From: Gleimia hominis
GTDB lineage: Bacteria; Actinomycetota; Actinomycetes; Actinomycetales; Actinomycetaceae
Length of the DNA: 64,000 nt
Direction: 5' to 3'
NCBI RefSeq assembly: GCF_032085515.1
Contig: NZ_JASXSX010000001.1
Location: 558,001 to 622,000 of the forward strand
The position numbers and the translations under genes are program-made. Shown piece after piece: positions 49,278 through 58,692 of this stretch (position 1 is its first letter; every line of letters starts with the position of its first letter). Under the pieces are notes generated by a model that saw only the letters and a program-made list of their open reading frames with translations, was not told where the DNA came from and made no database searches.

Positions 49278-50723
49278 CTACTTAGCCACGTTCTTTTTAT
49301 AAGACGCCCTAAGTTTCTTCTGGTCAATATCCTTACCCCAATAGAACAAACCGGTTGTCAACGCGATCACGAACAAAACAGCCATCCCAATCAATGGTGG
49401 CCACGGCCCAAACTTGAAGATCAACGGAGTCATAAGCGCGGTGATGAAACCACCACCGAAGAACGGTTCAAACACCAACTGCTTGTAACCAAACGCTTCG
49501 AAACACGGCGACTTGCCCTCGGGGTCAACAATCCGCATAAGAATCAAGCCGGTAGCAGTAACACCCATCGACTGGCCGAAGTCACCGATCCCACGTTCAA
49601 ACCAGTAATCAGGAATACAACGCGGCGTAAACCACAACAAAATAAACGTATTTATAGCAATACCGGCCACGCACAACAGTAAGAACGGCCAGAAGTTAGC
49701 CGAAATCGCTTTCAACGAAACGGTTGCGATCGCGGCCGTCACCAGCAGGTCCAACCCTAAACCTTGAATCCGAGCCATCATCTGCGAATCAATCATGTGG
49801 TCATACCCCGTCCACTTCAACACCAGCTGCACAATAATCCCACCGATCATAGCCAGCGGGAACAACGGGACGTAAGCAAGCAGTTTGAAATCCGGCCAGA
49901 ACGTGGTCTCTAATAATTGCAAGCCAGACAGCATTAGTTGCCCAAGAATAATCGCCAACGCCAAAATCGCGACGTGCAGTGAAAGCGGTTCAATCGAGGA
50001 CGGGCGGGCCGTCATCCGAGCTGCCGGGTAGTACTCATCATTGCGGAATAAACCAATCTCTTCTTCACGCGACCGATCCGCAGTTTCATGCACCACCTTC
50101 GTGCGGCCAGTGCGTACCGCCCAGTTGATCAGCCCCACGCCAATTACAACGCCACCCACCAGGCCAACAGTGGCGGTACCAATAGCTAAATCGCCGCCCT
50201 CCGACCAACCTAGGTCCTCAAACACCTGGATCATACCGGCCGCAGTGCCATGGCCGCCCTCAAACCCAATTTCAATCAACGCGCCCGCCATGTACGGGAT
50301 ACCGAAAATAGGGGTGATAATCAAAACTGCCACCAGCAAACCAACCACGTACTGGCCAGAAGCAAAAGCCACCCCCAGGGACAGTTGTGGGCCTGCCAGT
50401 TCAACAACTCGCTTCGGGCCGGGCAGGTCTTGCCCTAAGAACAAGGTGGCGAACACTACCGAAATCAACAGGCCCGGCAGAGTTTTCCAAACCTCAATCA
50501 TGTCTTCGGTAAACAAACCACCCGACGCGAACATGTCGGTACCCAACAAAGATGCAATCTTGCCGAACACCTCCGGGCCTGCTAACAAGCCCACTGTGCC
50601 GCCAATAATCGCGGAAGGTAAGAATAGGGATTGCATCCAATGAACTTTAATGCGCAGAACTTTACCGACAAGCAAAATGAATCCCAGTACAAGTAAAGCT
50701 AGGCCAATGGACTGTGGTGTCAT
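49278..50723 (-). CDS. Sodium/glutamate symporter-like transporter
   Basis: A 481-residue membrane protein of the GltS family with about 11-12 spans in two related halves. The N-terminus MTPQSIGLALLVLGFILLVG is followed by the FLPSAIIGGTVGLLAGPEV re-entrant-type segment. The first-half loop is FEGGHGTAAGMIQVF, and the second half has FWPFLLLCVAGIAINTFILL and DFGQSMGVTATGLILMRIVD. These Gly-rich motifs match GltS. The family takes up glutamate with sodium, but relatives may carry other acids. The ATG has CAGGAG nearby on the minus strand. It is monocistronic. Confidence 0.88.
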   Translation of the reverse strand: MTPQSIGLALLVLGFILLVGKVLRIKVHWMQSLFLPSAIIGGTVGLLAGPEVFGKIASLLGTDMFASGGLFTEDMIEVWKTLPGLLISVVFATLFLGQDLPGPKRVVELAGPQLSLGVAFASGQYVVGLLVAVLIITPIFGIPYMAGALIEIGFEGGHGTAAGMIQVFEDLGWSEGGDLAIGTATVGLVGGVVIGVGLINWAVRTGRTKVVHETADRSREEEIGLFRNDEYYPAARMTARPSSIEPLSLHVAILALAIILGQLMLSGLQLLETTFWPDFKLLAYVPLFPLAMIGGIIVQLVLKWTGYDHMIDSQMMARIQGLGLDLLVTAAIATVSLKAISANFWPFLLLCVAGIAINTFILLWFTPRCIPDYWFERGIGDFGQSMGVTATGLILMRIVDPEGKSPCFEAFGYKQLVFEPFFGGGFITALMTPLIFKFGPWPPLIGMAVLFVIALTTGLFYWGKDIDQKKLRASYKKNVAK

Positions 50724-50948
50724 GTTATCTCCTGAGAACTCGTGTTATGTGTTTGGAAAGCGGCAACTTTGCACGCGAATAATTGCGAGTCTAACGAGTA
50801 TTAGAAGCATACGGGATCGTAAAAGATAACGATTTAGCAACGAAATCTTCTATTTTACCGCGCTGATTAACGCGTGCGTAGGCCCTAAGGCCCTCAGCTG
50901 TGCAAGAAAACTCTTGTTTTGTGCTGCGAATAGTGATGGACTAGAGGC

Positions 50949-51380
50949 ATGAATACACCAGAGAAAATTGTTTACACCGCAGTAGCTGACAACAAGGGTG
51001 GCCGGGACGGTCAGGCACACACCGAAAACCCGGAGATGACTTTGGATGTGCGCCCACCAAAAGAAATGGGTGGCGACGGCAGTGGTACCAACCCCGAACA
51101 GCTTTTCGCAATGGGGTACGGCGCGTGCTTCCAAGGCGCAATGTCCCTGGCAGCGAAAGAACTGGACGTGAAAGTAGATGACAGTGCGGTGCGCGCACAC
51201 GTGTCGATTGGCCCCGAAGGGGACTCGTTTGCAATCAGTGTGAAAATCGAAGTTTACATTCCCGGCATGAGTGTGGAGGAAATGCAGAAAGTAGCAGACC
51301 GCACCCACGAACTGTGCCCGTATTCGAAAGCTACGCGCGGCAATGTTCCGGTGGAGGTCGTGGCTGTCCCTGCTTTATAG
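50949..51380 (+). CDS. ohr: Organic hydroperoxide resistance protein (Ohr)
   Basis: A 143-residue Ohr/OsmC-family thiol peroxidase that detoxifies organic peroxides in the cytoplasm. The two catalytic cysteines are in GYGACFQGAM and LCPYSKATRGN, the active Arg is in the DNKGGRDGQAHTENPEM segment, and the Glu of the Arg-Glu pair in NPEQLFAMG is present. The pattern is Ohr rather than OsmC. Start at ATG 50949; the upstream ribosome site is weak (GAGGC). No ohrR regulator is adjacent. Confidence 0.94.
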   Translation: MNTPEKIVYTAVADNKGGRDGQAHTENPEMTLDVRPPKEMGGDGSGTNPEQLFAMGYGACFQGAMSLAAKELDVKVDDSAVRAHVSIGPEGDSFAISVKIEVYIPGMSVEEMQKVADRTHELCPYSKATRGNVPVEVVAVPAL

Positions 51381-51420
51381 TTGAGGGGCTACACGCTGCC
51401 TTAGTGGTAGAGGCAGCAAC

Positions 51421-51462
51421 AACTGTCGCACTCGGCAACAACCAACTGTCGCACTCGGCAAC
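51421..51462. repeat. Two copies of a 19-bp repeat
   Basis: AACTGTCGCACTCGGCAAC occurs at 51421 and 51444 (period 23), between ohr and the transporter gene. A further AGCTGTC follows. It may lie in the leader of the transporter transcript. Confidence 0.75.
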
Positions 51463-51532
51463 AGCTGTCAAAACCGGTATGGGGCTAGAAGCGCAATTAA
51501 CCCGAAGTCGTCTAGTAACGAACGGAGCCCCA

Positions 51533-52714
51533 ATGTCTACCGCTGTGAAGAACTATGCGATTCCCGCGGCACTTATAGCCGTGGGAATCGTCGCGTTTGT
51601 GGCCGGTTGGTATCCGTGGGCTGAAATTGAGCAGATGCTCATCCGTGTCGGGCCCGTCGTAGGGTTCGCTACCGCTATGACAATTGTCGCCACATTGGCT
51701 GACGCCGGTGGCGTGTTCTCTGCGTTAGCGCGCGCACTGACGCGAGTGGGGGCGTCGGACCCGCGTGTGTTCTACCTGGTGTTTTGCTTAGTCACGATTG
51801 TGTCAACAGTATTCTTTTCGTTAGACACCACGGTGGTGTTGATGGTTCCAATCGCGGTTGCGACCGCATTGCGCCTAGGGGTGAGTGCCCGCCCGTTCGC
51901 GTACGCCACCATCTGGCTGGCAAACACCGCGTCCCTTTTACTTCCTATATCTAACCTCACTAATCTTTTAGTTGCCGACCAGCATGCGGGTACTTCACCA
52001 CTGCAGTTCGCTGCTCAAATGTGGCCAGCGTGGATAGTTAGCTGCGTAGTGCCGGCAGCCATCTTGTTCGTGCTGGAATACCGCACGCTGCACCCGAGGG
52101 AACAGCATGTGGATTCCCACGCTGAAAAGCAGATAGAAAAAATGGAGAAGCGTGAGGGGAACCGTGGTGTAATCGCGCTGAGCATTATCGTTCTGGTGAT
52201 TCTTTGTGTCGCTTTGGTGTGTGGGGTTACGCCGTGGATAGCTGGTAGTGTTGCGGCGCTAGCGTTGCTAATTATTGTGGGGGTAGCGTCGTCAACGGAT
52301 TTACCTAAACACTTGGTTCCGGTGAAATTGGTCCTGCAGATGCTCGGGATTTTCCTCGCCACGGGCGCGCTTATTAGCGTAGCGGGCAATATGATTAACG
52401 ACTTTACCCCCACCTTCCCGGGTTTTCTTGGTGCGGAAGCAAAAGCGCTGCAGGGACTAGTTGGTGCAAACCTGGTGAACAACTTGCCTGCTTACTTAGC
52501 GTTAGAGAATACGGTTTCAGACCCGCAATCGCTGTTTGCCCTCTTGGTAGGTGTTAACGTTGGGCCACTGATTACCCCGTGGGCCTCACTTGCAACCCTG
52601 CTTTGGTCACAACGCTTGCAGGCAGATGGGCAGCGTGTCCATTGGTTACGTTTTATTCTTCTAGGGTTCGTAGTAGCGCCCTTAACTACCGTTTTAGCGG
52701 TTGCGGTGCTGTAA
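51533..52714 (+). CDS. ArsB/SLC13-like membrane transporter
   Basis: A 393-residue protein with about 10-11 spans, in two halves of the ion-transporter superfamily that includes ArsB, NhaD and SLC13 carriers. The first-half motif is LPISNLTNLLVADQHAG. The second-half motif is VGANLVNNLPAYLALENTV followed by GVNVGPLITPWASLATLLW, the near-diagnostic ArsB-type end. No ars genes are adjacent, so arsenite export is possible but unproven. The ATG at 51533 follows CGGAGCCCCA; a frame 73 codons longer is not credible. Confidence 0.85.
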   Translation: MSTAVKNYAIPAALIAVGIVAFVAGWYPWAEIEQMLIRVGPVVGFATAMTIVATLADAGGVFSALARALTRVGASDPRVFYLVFCLVTIVSTVFFSLDTTVVLMVPIAVATALRLGVSARPFAYATIWLANTASLLLPISNLTNLLVADQHAGTSPLQFAAQMWPAWIVSCVVPAAILFVLEYRTLHPREQHVDSHAEKQIEKMEKREGNRGVIALSIIVLVILCVALVCGVTPWIAGSVAALALLIIVGVASSTDLPKHLVPVKLVLQMLGIFLATGALISVAGNMINDFTPTFPGFLGAEAKALQGLVGANLVNNLPAYLALENTVSDPQSLFALLVGVNVGPLITPWASLATLLWSQRLQADGQRVHWLRFILLGFVVAPLTTVLAVAVL

Positions 52715-53030
52715 TATCCAGCCCAGGATTCTCCGTTTCCACCTGATCTTGAGGAACTTGGCTTGCCCTTAGAGGGTTTGCTGACTTTCGAGGGCGCGGG
52801 CGTAGTTTTTGCAGGCCGTGTAGGTATTAAGTCATGCACACGTTGTGGTATCGCGTTTTTATGGACCGTGAAGTAAAGAGAACCTTAGTTGCAAGAAACA
52901 TCCTCAAAACTAGTTGTGACCAGGGGAAATGAAGGTAAAAGGAAGAGGGAAGGATTTCAGCGCGCACATGAAAACGCAGGTTCGTAAGCTGACTTTTGAC
53001 ATGTGAACCCCGCCATTTCAAGGAGGAAGA
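52715..53030. other. Intergenic region; in-frame open segment after the transporter
   Basis: For 53 codons after the transporter stop the same frame stays open (DSPFPPDLEELGLPLEGLLT, ending at TAA 52874) and looks protein-like, with a CTRCG motif, but no start codon or ribosome site supports it. It may be the remains of a gene. The last part carries the AAGGAGGAAG site of the next gene. Confidence 0.4.
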
Positions 53031-55859
53031 ATGAGCGCCACCGCCGGACGTATTGCGATGACTGCTGTACCCGAAGAGACCGTACGCCAACTAGCGGACG
53101 TACTGGGCCCGGACGTTGAGGTGTCCACGCGTGAACTAGATCGGTTAGCGCTCGCGGTGGATGCATCCCACTACCTGGCGATTCCACAGGCCATTGCCCG
53201 CCCCAAAACCGCGAAACAAGTGGCCTCCGCAATGGCGATCGCGGTTAACGCCGGATGGCCACTGACGCTCCGCGGGGGTGGATCCTCCCTGTCTGGGCAG
53301 GCGATGAGCCGCGGCCTCACCATGGACGTGCGTCGCAACTTTAGGAATTTTGAGATTCTTGACGGCGGCCGGAAGGTCCGCACGCAACCGGGCAACACGA
53401 TCGTGCAGATCAACGCGGCTTTAGCCCGGTACGGACGCAAACTCGGCCCCGACCCCGCTAGCTCCGTTGCCTGCACAATCGGTGGTTTGGTGGCGAACAA
53501 CTCCTCGGGCATGACCTGTGGAACAACCGCGAACACGTACCGCACCATTGACTCAATGGTGATCGTACTGCCATCGGGCACAGTTGTGGACACGGGGGAT
53601 CCACATGCCGACGAGCTACTGCGAGACAAAGAGCCGAACCTGGTGGCCACTTTGGAGCACCTGCGAGACGAACTGCGGGCACCGGATCTCAAGAAGGATA
53701 TTGAACGACGCTACGCAATTAAGAACACGATGGGCTACGGGGTGAACTCGTTTATTGACTTCGATACGCCCGCGAAAATCCTTGAACACCTGATGGTGGG
53801 GTCCGAAGGTACCCTCGGGTTCGTGGCGCAGGCAACTTTCAATACGGTGCCGGTGCACAAGAAGAATTTGACGGGGTTCTTGCTGTTTAACTCGCTGGAT
53901 TCGGCGAACGAGGCCCTTCCGACACTGGTGGATTCGGGTGCGGACGTGGTGGAACTGATTGACTCGGAGTCGATTGTGGCGATGGGGCAAGAGAGTGCGG
54001 CCCTACTTCCGGACGGGTTCAAGGTAAATAAAGAAGCGGTTCTGCTGGTTGAATACCAGGGGGACTCGGATGAGCAGCTGCGGGAACTGTCGAAAGAGGG
54101 GCTGGCGAAGTTCCAGGACTTCGACCTGTACGCGGACGCGGAGATGACGCAAGATCCGAAACGGCGGCAACAAATGTGGGTGCTGCGCAACGGGTTGTAC
54201 ACGAAGATTGCGCGTAACCGGCCGAAGGGGACGGTGGCTTTACTGGAGGACGTGGCGGTGCCCGTGCCGAAACTGGCGGGGGTGTGCACGGACCTGCACG
54301 ATCTGTTCGGTAAGCACAACTACGATGGGGCGGTCATTTTTGGACACGCGAAAGACGGTAACATCCACTTCTTGGTGACGGAATCGTTCGCGGACGAGAA
54401 GGCGATGAAGCGCTATGAGTTGTTCACTGAGGACCTGGTGGATCTGATTATTGGGGAGCAAGGTACCCTCAAGGCGGAGCACGGTACGGGGCGGATTATG
54501 GCGCCGTTTGTGAAGCGCCAGTATGGGGACGATCTGTACCAGGTGATGGTGCAGGTTAAGAATGCGTGCGACCCGAAGAATGTGTTGAATCCGGGCACAA
54601 TTATTCCTGAGGACGACATGCAGCACCTGCGGGATATTAAACGCACGGAGGATGTGCGCCCCGTGATTGATGACTGCGTGGAATGTGGTTACTGCGAGGC
54701 GGTGTGCCCGTCGCAGCATTTGACTACCACGCCGCGACAGCGGATTGTGTTGCAACGTGCGATCGGTGCGGCGCAGGCGATGGGGGATGAGGACCTGGTG
54801 GAAACTTTGCGTAACCAGCAGGGATACGACGTGGTGGATACGTGTGCGGTGGATGGGATGTGCCAGACGTCGTGCCCGGTGAATATCAACACGGGTAATT
54901 TGGTGCGGGAACTGCGCAGCGAGCAGGCGTCAGCGGTGGAAAAGAAAATGTGGGAAGGCATGGCGCATTCGTGGAACCTGGTTGCTGATGGTGCCGCTGG
55001 GCTTGGGATGACTGTGGCGAAGAAACTGCCGAACCAGGTGGTGCGTTCTGGGTTAGGTGTGGCGCGCAAGATTATTGGCACGGACGTGGTTCCGCAGTTG
55101 AGTGCGGAGCTGCCTGGTGGTGGTCCGCGCAGGCGCCCTGTTATTCAACATCAGCCGGACGCGATTTTTATGCCCGCGTGTATTGGTTCGATGTTCGCGT
55201 CGACGCATCCGACTCAGAAGGGTGTGGGGCCGGCGTTGATGAAGTTGGCTGCGCGCGCTGGGGTGCGGCTTTCTGTTCCAGAAGGGATTTCGGGCCTGTG
55301 CTGTGGTACCCCCTGGAAGTCGAAGGGGATGGATGATGGCCAGCGTGCGATGGGGCAGCGTTTAGTGCGCGTGTTGGGGGAGGCGTCCGACAACTGGCGG
55401 CTACCCATTATTTGTGACAACGCGTCTTGCACTGAAGGCCTGATTGTTACGTTGCGTAATGAGGGGGTGGATAACGCGCAGGTGGTGGATGCGGTTCCGT
55501 TTGTGGCTGAGCATATTGCCCCGAAGCTGCCGCGCCTGCATCGCGATGCTTGCGCTGTGGTGCATCCGACGTGTGCGTCTACCCAGTTGGGGATTAATGA
55601 CGCGTTGATTACGCTGTCGGGCCTGGTGGCGGACGAAGTGCGTATTCCGGATGGTTGGCGTTGCTGCGGTTTTGCTGGGGACCGGGGTTTGTTGCATGAG
55701 GAACTAACTGCAACAGCAACTGCAGATGAAGCTAAGAGTGTGAACTCGATTGACGCGTCTTTGTACCTGTCTTGCAACCGCACTTGTGAACTTGGGATGA
55801 CGCGCGCCACGGGCCATAACTACACGCACGTACTGGAAGAGCTAGCGGCCCGCTTGTAG
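53031..55859 (+). CDS. FAD- and Fe-S-binding D-lactate/glycolate-type dehydrogenase
   Basis: A 942-residue fusion protein. The N-terminal FAD-binding domain has PLTLRGGGSSLSGQAMSRGL and PDPASSVACTIGGLVANNSS. A C-terminal FAD-oxidase domain includes FGHAKDGNIHFLV and AEHGTGRIMAPFVKR. Then come two 4Fe-4S motifs (CVECGYCEAVCPS, then CAVDGMCQTSCPVN), and at the end two cysteine-rich CCG-type domains (GLCCGTPWKSKG, GWRCCGFAGDRG). This domain order is found in Dld/GlcD-type enzymes oxidising D-2-hydroxyacids such as lactate. The ATG has AAGGAGGAAG. Exact substrate is unproven. Confidence 0.92.
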   Translation: MSATAGRIAMTAVPEETVRQLADVLGPDVEVSTRELDRLALAVDASHYLAIPQAIARPKTAKQVASAMAIAVNAGWPLTLRGGGSSLSGQAMSRGLTMDVRRNFRNFEILDGGRKVRTQPGNTIVQINAALARYGRKLGPDPASSVACTIGGLVANNSSGMTCGTTANTYRTIDSMVIVLPSGTVVDTGDPHADELLRDKEPNLVATLEHLRDELRAPDLKKDIERRYAIKNTMGYGVNSFIDFDTPAKILEHLMVGSEGTLGFVAQATFNTVPVHKKNLTGFLLFNSLDSANEALPTLVDSGADVVELIDSESIVAMGQESAALLPDGFKVNKEAVLLVEYQGDSDEQLRELSKEGLAKFQDFDLYADAEMTQDPKRRQQMWVLRNGLYTKIARNRPKGTVALLEDVAVPVPKLAGVCTDLHDLFGKHNYDGAVIFGHAKDGNIHFLVTESFADEKAMKRYELFTEDLVDLIIGEQGTLKAEHGTGRIMAPFVKRQYGDDLYQVMVQVKNACDPKNVLNPGTIIPEDDMQHLRDIKRTEDVRPVIDDCVECGYCEAVCPSQHLTTTPRQRIVLQRAIGAAQAMGDEDLVETLRNQQGYDVVDTCAVDGMCQTSCPVNINTGNLVRELRSEQASAVEKKMWEGMAHSWNLVADGAAGLGMTVAKKLPNQVVRSGLGVARKIIGTDVVPQLSAELPGGGPRRRPVIQHQPDAIFMPACIGSMFASTHPTQKGVGPALMKLAARAGVRLSVPEGISGLCCGTPWKSKGMDDGQRAMGQRLVRVLGEASDNWRLPIICDNASCTEGLIVTLRNEGVDNAQVVDAVPFVAEHIAPKLPRLHRDACAVVHPTCASTQLGINDALITLSGLVADEVRIPDGWRCCGFAGDRGLLHEELTATATADEAKSVNSIDASLYLSCNRTCELGMTRATGHNYTHVLEELAARL

Positions 55860-55917
55860 TAGTCCTGCACAACAACTGAATGCGTTTTTGCGGGTGGACC
55901 CGTCTAGGATTATGCCT

Positions 55918-56667
55918 ATGAGCAGTGCTAGACGGGTCCTCTTAGTGACCACGATGTGTTTGGCGATCGCAGCGTATAACCTGTGGGCGCTGGGTGGGTT
56001 TATTAACGGTGCGTTGGACCCGGTTTACGCATTCACTTCTGAGTACGCGGCGTTGAACCAGCCCACCTCCCTTTTGTTTCGGGTTAGTGACGCGGTATCA
56101 GCCGGCTTCATGGTGGTGGGCGCGACCGTAGGGTTGCGTTGGTTTGTGGGGCCACGATTCACCCTCACCACCCAAAGCATGGGCCTACCCCGGTTCGCGC
56201 AGCTCGACCTCGTGTTCAAAAAGTGGGGGAGGCGCCGCTGGTGGCGCCTAGTTTGGGGCCTCATCCTAGTTTTCGCGTTCGCCACGTTAGTGGATGCCGC
56301 GTTCCCCATGACATGTTCCCCCAGTCTGACGCATACGCACTGCGCACTTCCCTCAGACATAATGCACGAAACCGCTTCCATAGTGGCGAATACCGCAACC
56401 ATAACCGCAACCCTACTTTCCGCATTACTCCTGAGGGGAACGCGAACCCGCGCGGCCATCGCAACCTTAGCTGTCATACACACCATTACCGCGCTATACA
56501 CCGGCATCGTGTCCCTATTTGACGCCACATACATGATGGGCATAACCCAACGCGTGTCCCTAGTGGCGCTCGCGGTGTGGGCCATGCTGTGGACATACGA
56601 AACCTGCGTCGCCGGAACTGCCCCCCACCCGTCAGTCGCGGGTAGGGGCGGCGTAACTAGCGGGTAG
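55918..56667 (+). CDS. DUF998-like multi-span membrane protein
   Basis: A protein of about 249 residues with six hydrophobic segments starting VLLVTTMCLAIAAYNLWALG. The spacing of spans, an early extracytoplasmic loop with Ser-Glu-Tyr (AFTSEYAALNQP), a DAAFPMTC segment and a later His-rich bend (HTHCALPSDIMHE) are like DUF998 family proteins, whose role is unknown. I chose the ATG at 55918 since AGGAT stands eight bases upstream; an ATG two codons earlier and a TTG before it are alternatives. It follows the dehydrogenase by 58 bases. Confidence 0.65.
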   Translation: MSSARRVLLVTTMCLAIAAYNLWALGGFINGALDPVYAFTSEYAALNQPTSLLFRVSDAVSAGFMVVGATVGLRWFVGPRFTLTTQSMGLPRFAQLDLVFKKWGRRRWWRLVWGLILVFAFATLVDAAFPMTCSPSLTHTHCALPSDIMHETASIVANTATITATLLSALLLRGTRTRAAIATLAVIHTITALYTGIVSLFDATYMMGITQRVSLVALAVWAMLWTYETCVAGTAPHPSVAGRGGVTSG

Positions 56668-56696
56668 GCCTCTCAACCTTTAAATAGTGGATAAGG

Positions 56697-57599
56697 TTAC
56701 AGCGAGCCTTCGAAGGTGTCGCAGTGGGCCATGCTGCCGGTTTGCATGCCGGTTTTGAACCATTGGGTTCGTTGGGCGGAGGAGCCGTGTGTCCACGAGT
56801 CTTGGTTGATTTTTCCACCTGATTGTTCTTGGATGTGGTCGTCACCGATTGAGGAGGCGACGGACAGGGCGTTTCGGATTTGCTCGTCGGTAGGTGTTTT
56901 TAGGAACGGTTGGCCAGACTTTGGGTCTGGTGTTTTAGCGGCGCGGTTCACCCATATTCCAGCGTAGCAGTCGGCTTGCAGTTCCATTCTTACGGACTCG
57001 GATTGCGCCCCGGATTGTTGTGAGTTGTGTGTTTGGAACTGCCCGGTGAGGTTCTGGATGTGATGCCCCCATTCGTGCGCCACAATGTACTCTTGCGCGA
57101 GCGGGCCGTCCTGAGCACCGAACTTAGACAGTTCGTTAAAGAATGACAGGTCTAAATACACGGTGTTATCCGCTGGGCAGTAGAACGGACCCACCTGTGA
57201 GGTGGCGGCACCGCACTTAGTTTGCACGGCGTCCTCAAAAATATTGAAATCTGGTTTCTTATACTGCACGTTCGCTTGTTCCGAAAGGGCGCTCGACCAC
57301 ATTGCGTCCAACGACTGGGCGGTTGCGACCATGCGGCATTCGTCGTACTTGTTGGCATCCGCCCCTGTTTTGCAGTGCGACAGGTCTTTACCTTGCGATT
57401 CTTGCACTTGGGTTGCACTGTTCGAACCTGCGGTGCCTCCGGTGAACATGGAGAGGAAGTCGATTCCAGTAACTTGCGAGACTATGAACAGGCCGATAAC
57501 GACTACGAGACCACCGCCTCCAAGTGCAACGCCGCGGCCGCGACCACGGGAGGTATTAACGCGGGAGGAATCCAAGTTCACGTTGTCGTTAAAGCTCAT
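56697..57599 (-). CDS. Neutral zinc metallopeptidase, YpfJ family
   Basis: A 300-residue membrane-anchored protein. A short Gly/Arg-rich N-terminus is followed by one span (GGGLVVVIGLFIVSQVTG), then an extracytoplasmic domain with CGAATSQVGPFYCPADNTVY. The zinc site is VAHEWGHHIQNLTG, with QADCYAGIW as the downstream Glu/Asp-containing ligand region. These features are characteristic of the putative neutral zinc metallopeptidase family. It is probably a surface peptidase with unknown targets. ATG at 57599; the upstream site is weak. Confidence 0.92.
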   Translation of the reverse strand: MSFNDNVNLDSSRVNTSRGRGRGVALGGGGLVVVIGLFIVSQVTGIDFLSMFTGGTAGSNSATQVQESQGKDLSHCKTGADANKYDECRMVATAQSLDAMWSSALSEQANVQYKKPDFNIFEDAVQTKCGAATSQVGPFYCPADNTVYLDLSFFNELSKFGAQDGPLAQEYIVAHEWGHHIQNLTGQFQTHNSQQSGAQSESVRMELQADCYAGIWVNRAAKTPDPKSGQPFLKTPTDEQIRNALSVASSIGDDHIQEQSGGKINQDSWTHGSSAQRTQWFKTGMQTGSMAHCDTFEGSL

Positions 57600-57672
57600 G
57601 CTCTAACGGTATTACACGCGTAGGTGCAACGAGAAGCGGGAGGCGAAAACCGTGGTGGGTTATGCGCATGCG

Positions 57673-58629
57673 TTACGTGGTTGTGTTGCTTATGCCGGGT
57701 GCTTGCGGGGTGGGGCCGGTGTTCATTTCGCCTTGTTCCGTGTGGGAAAGTGCCACTTGCCGAAGAAGTTTACACATGAGGTCAATGGCGTCTGATTGCC
57801 GTGACATCGCCGCGGATATACACAGCACTAGGCGGCGGGTGCCCAGGCCGGTGATCATGCGGGCCTCCACCCCTTCGGGGAGGTAGGTGAGGCCTAGCTT
57901 TGGGATGACGGTTGTGCCCAGCCCCGCAGCAACCATGTGGAGGGCAACATCGTAGTCGGCGTATACGTATTTACTAGAGGGCGTGAACCCCCACTGTTCC
58001 GCGAGCCTCGCGATCGCAATGCCTGCGGCGGTGCCGGGTTCCACACCAAGCCAGGTTTCGTTAGCTAACTCCATGGGGTCGTGCGGGTCGGCGAGTGTGG
58101 AAGGGTAAACCATGTACCACGGTTCTTGCAGCAGTGGCAGTACCTTTACTCCTCTTGGTCCGCGAGGTATTTCTGAGTCGAACTCCAGTACGGCAATGTC
58201 GGCTTTTCCACGGCGGATTGCGGCTAGGGCTTTGTCGGAGTCTGCTTCTTGCAGATGCAACTCGATGCCTGGGGCGAGGTCGGTGAGGGTGTTGAGGTTC
58301 GGAAGGATGAGCCCCCGGATAACGGTTTGGAAGGCGGCAAGACGAACGACACCGGTGGGGGTACCTGCGGATTCCAATAGTTCGCGTGCGGTTCGTTCGA
58401 GTTCTGTTTCGATTCGTTCGGCTCCGGCGACAACGATTTTACCTGCTTCGGTGAGGACTGCGCCGGAGTGGGTTCGCGTTAGTAGCTCGGTGCCGCATTC
58501 TTGTTCGAGTTTTCGCACCTGTTGACTTACTGCTGAGGGGGAAACGTGGAGTACGTCCGCTGCTGCTTGAATACCTCCTTCTCTTGAAACAGCCAAGAGA
58601 ACGTCAAGGCGCTGCACAGATATCTCCAT
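57673..58629 (-). CDS. LysR-family transcriptional regulator
   Basis: A 318-residue regulator with an N-terminal helix-turn-helix, starting MEISVQRLDVLLAVSREGGI, with the recognition region AAADVLHVSPSAVSQQVRKL. The effector-binding domain follows from about residue 90 (VVRLAAFQTVIRGLILPNLN). The ATG at 58629 is favoured by homology; no Shine-Dalgarno is near, so the mRNA may be leaderless. It is divergent from the small membrane gene at 58693. The 63-base gap contains a perfect palindrome (58640) suitable as the operator. Target genes beyond the neighbour cannot be told. Confidence 0.93.
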   Translation of the reverse strand: MEISVQRLDVLLAVSREGGIQAAADVLHVSPSAVSQQVRKLEQECGTELLTRTHSGAVLTEAGKIVVAGAERIETELERTARELLESAGTPTGVVRLAAFQTVIRGLILPNLNTLTDLAPGIELHLQEADSDKALAAIRRGKADIAVLEFDSEIPRGPRGVKVLPLLQEPWYMVYPSTLADPHDPMELANETWLGVEPGTAAGIAIARLAEQWGFTPSSKYVYADYDVALHMVAAGLGTTVIPKLGLTYLPEGVEARMITGLGTRRLVLCISAAMSRQSDAIDLMCKLLRQVALSHTEQGEMNTGPTPQAPGISNTTT

Positions 58630-58639
58630 GTAGTAAAAC

Positions 58640-58659
58640 TTAACTACTGGTGTAGTTAA
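58640..58659. promoter_or_regulatory. Palindromic LysR-type operator candidate
   Basis: TTAACTAC and GTAGTTAA form a perfect 8-bp inverted repeat with a 4-base centre, just upstream of the LysR gene start. AT-rich palindromic sequence (AATTGCAATT) follows. Its position fits autoregulation and control of the divergent gene. Confidence 0.6.
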
Positions 58660-58692
58660 TTGCAATTGTAATTAAGTATCTTGGCTGGGAAT

